Of a DNA stretch of 64,000 nt, positions 63,639 to 64,000 are shown piece by piece. Under the pieces are notes generated by a model. The model was not told where the DNA came from. It saw only the letters and a list, made by a program, of their open reading frames with translations, and did not search any database. The position numbers and the translations under genes are program-made. Location: assembly GCF_902806485.1 (NCBI RefSeq), contig NZ_CADCWT010000006.1:1-64000 (forward strand), read 5' to 3'. Every line of letters begins with the position of its first letter. Positions within the stretch are counted from its first letter, which is position 1. The DNA is from Candidatus Frankia alpina. GTDB taxonomy: Bacteria > Actinomycetota > Actinomycetes > Frankiales > Frankiaceae.

Positions 63639-64000
63639 ATGCTTCTCAGCGACGAACAGGTCAGCCTGGCCGAGGCCGCCCGCGACTGGCTCGCGCAGCG
63701 CACCGATTTGGCCGCGGCCCGGGCCGACGGCGCGGCGCTCGCAGCGCTCTACTCGGCGGACGACGTGCGCGCCGCCGCCGAACTCGGACTCACCTCGCTG
63801 CTGCGGCCAGCGGAGGGGGGAACCTTCGCCGACCTCGCGGTCGTCGTGGAGGAACTCGGCCGCGCCGGCTCACCGCTGCCGCTCGGACAGGCCGCGCTGG
63901 TCGCCCGGCTGCTCGACCAGATCGGCATCGGGGCGGCCGTGTCCGACGCGGTGGCCGACGGTTCGGCGCTCGTGGTCCCGGCCGCGGCCGAGCCGGACGA
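63639..64000 (+). CDS. Acyl-CoA dehydrogenase, N-terminal part (cut by window end)
   Basis: ATG 63639 opens MLLSDEQVSLAEAARDWLAQ and continues as the N-terminal helical domain (ELGLTSLLRPAEGGTFADLA, VVVEELGRAGSPLPLGQAAL). 120 codons are visible, no frameshift. Likely the small-subunit partner of the preceding dehydrogenase, as at 57.0-59.4 kb. Confidence 0.82.
   Translation, partial: MLLSDEQVSLAEAARDWLAQRTDLAAARADGAALAALYSADDVRAAAELGLTSLLRPAEGGTFADLAVVVEELGRAGSPLPLGQAALVARLLDQIGIGAAVSDAVADGSALVVPAAAEPD

Overview
The window is very GC-rich DNA with GTG/TTG starts, 4-nt start/stop overlaps (GTGA, ATGA) and actinobacterial gene families: a SARP regulator, a split-B lasso peptide operon, a c-di-AMP riboswitch upstream of a secreted wall enzyme, MMPL and F420/FMN luciferase-like oxidoreductases. 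A high-GC actinomycete is certain. A Frankia-like organism is my best guess, but no marker gene in the window proves the genus.

Layout. 0.4-3.2 kb: alpha/beta hydrolase, then a ydaO-type c-di-AMP riboswitch and a secreted lysozyme-like/peptidoglycan-binding protein. 3.4-9.3 kb: SARP regulator and a lasso peptide operon (precursor, cyclase, RRE protein, protease, ABC exporter). The only candidate precursor appears frameshifted at the leader/core junction. 9.3-11.3 kb: malonyl-CoA synthetase and a small zinc-ribbon-like protein. 11.4-13.9 kb: remains of a second RiPP-type locus, namely a regulator with one amber codon, a radical-SAM/SPASM gene without its 5' half, and a methyltransferase without its core. 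14-31 kb: mostly intact genes, including cobL, a sulfite-oxidase-like protein with its reductase, a Tat-exported polysaccharide deacetylase, a NUDIX enzyme, pxpABC, a DsbA-like protein, nhaA, ftsH (Walker B Glu replaced by Lys), pheA of unusual type and a GNAT/NDP-CoA-ligase fusion. 31-41 kb: RecB-like nuclease/helicase with a 5' frameshift, a GAF regulator with truncated HTH, PlsC and MMPL divergent around a CsoR-like operator. 41-44 kb: a scrapyard of a TnpB remnant, a carbonic anhydrase tail and a dienelactone hydrolase lacking its active site, around one intact methyltransferase.

44.4-64 kb is a catabolic island of acyl-CoA ligases, six acyl-CoA dehydrogenases, a DUF35/thiolase pair, luciferase-like monooxygenases, an amidohydrolase, a kinase/dehydrogenase pair like the 4-hydroxyacyl-CoA (LvaA/LvaC, ACAD10/11) system, and TetR and GntR regulators. 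About half its genes carry frameshifts. Two of these are exact short tandem duplications (5 bp and 11 bp) whose removal restores the reading frame, which points to replication slippage; sequencing error remains possible for the single-base cases. The general picture is a genome losing accessory metabolism and RiPP pathways while core genes stay intact.
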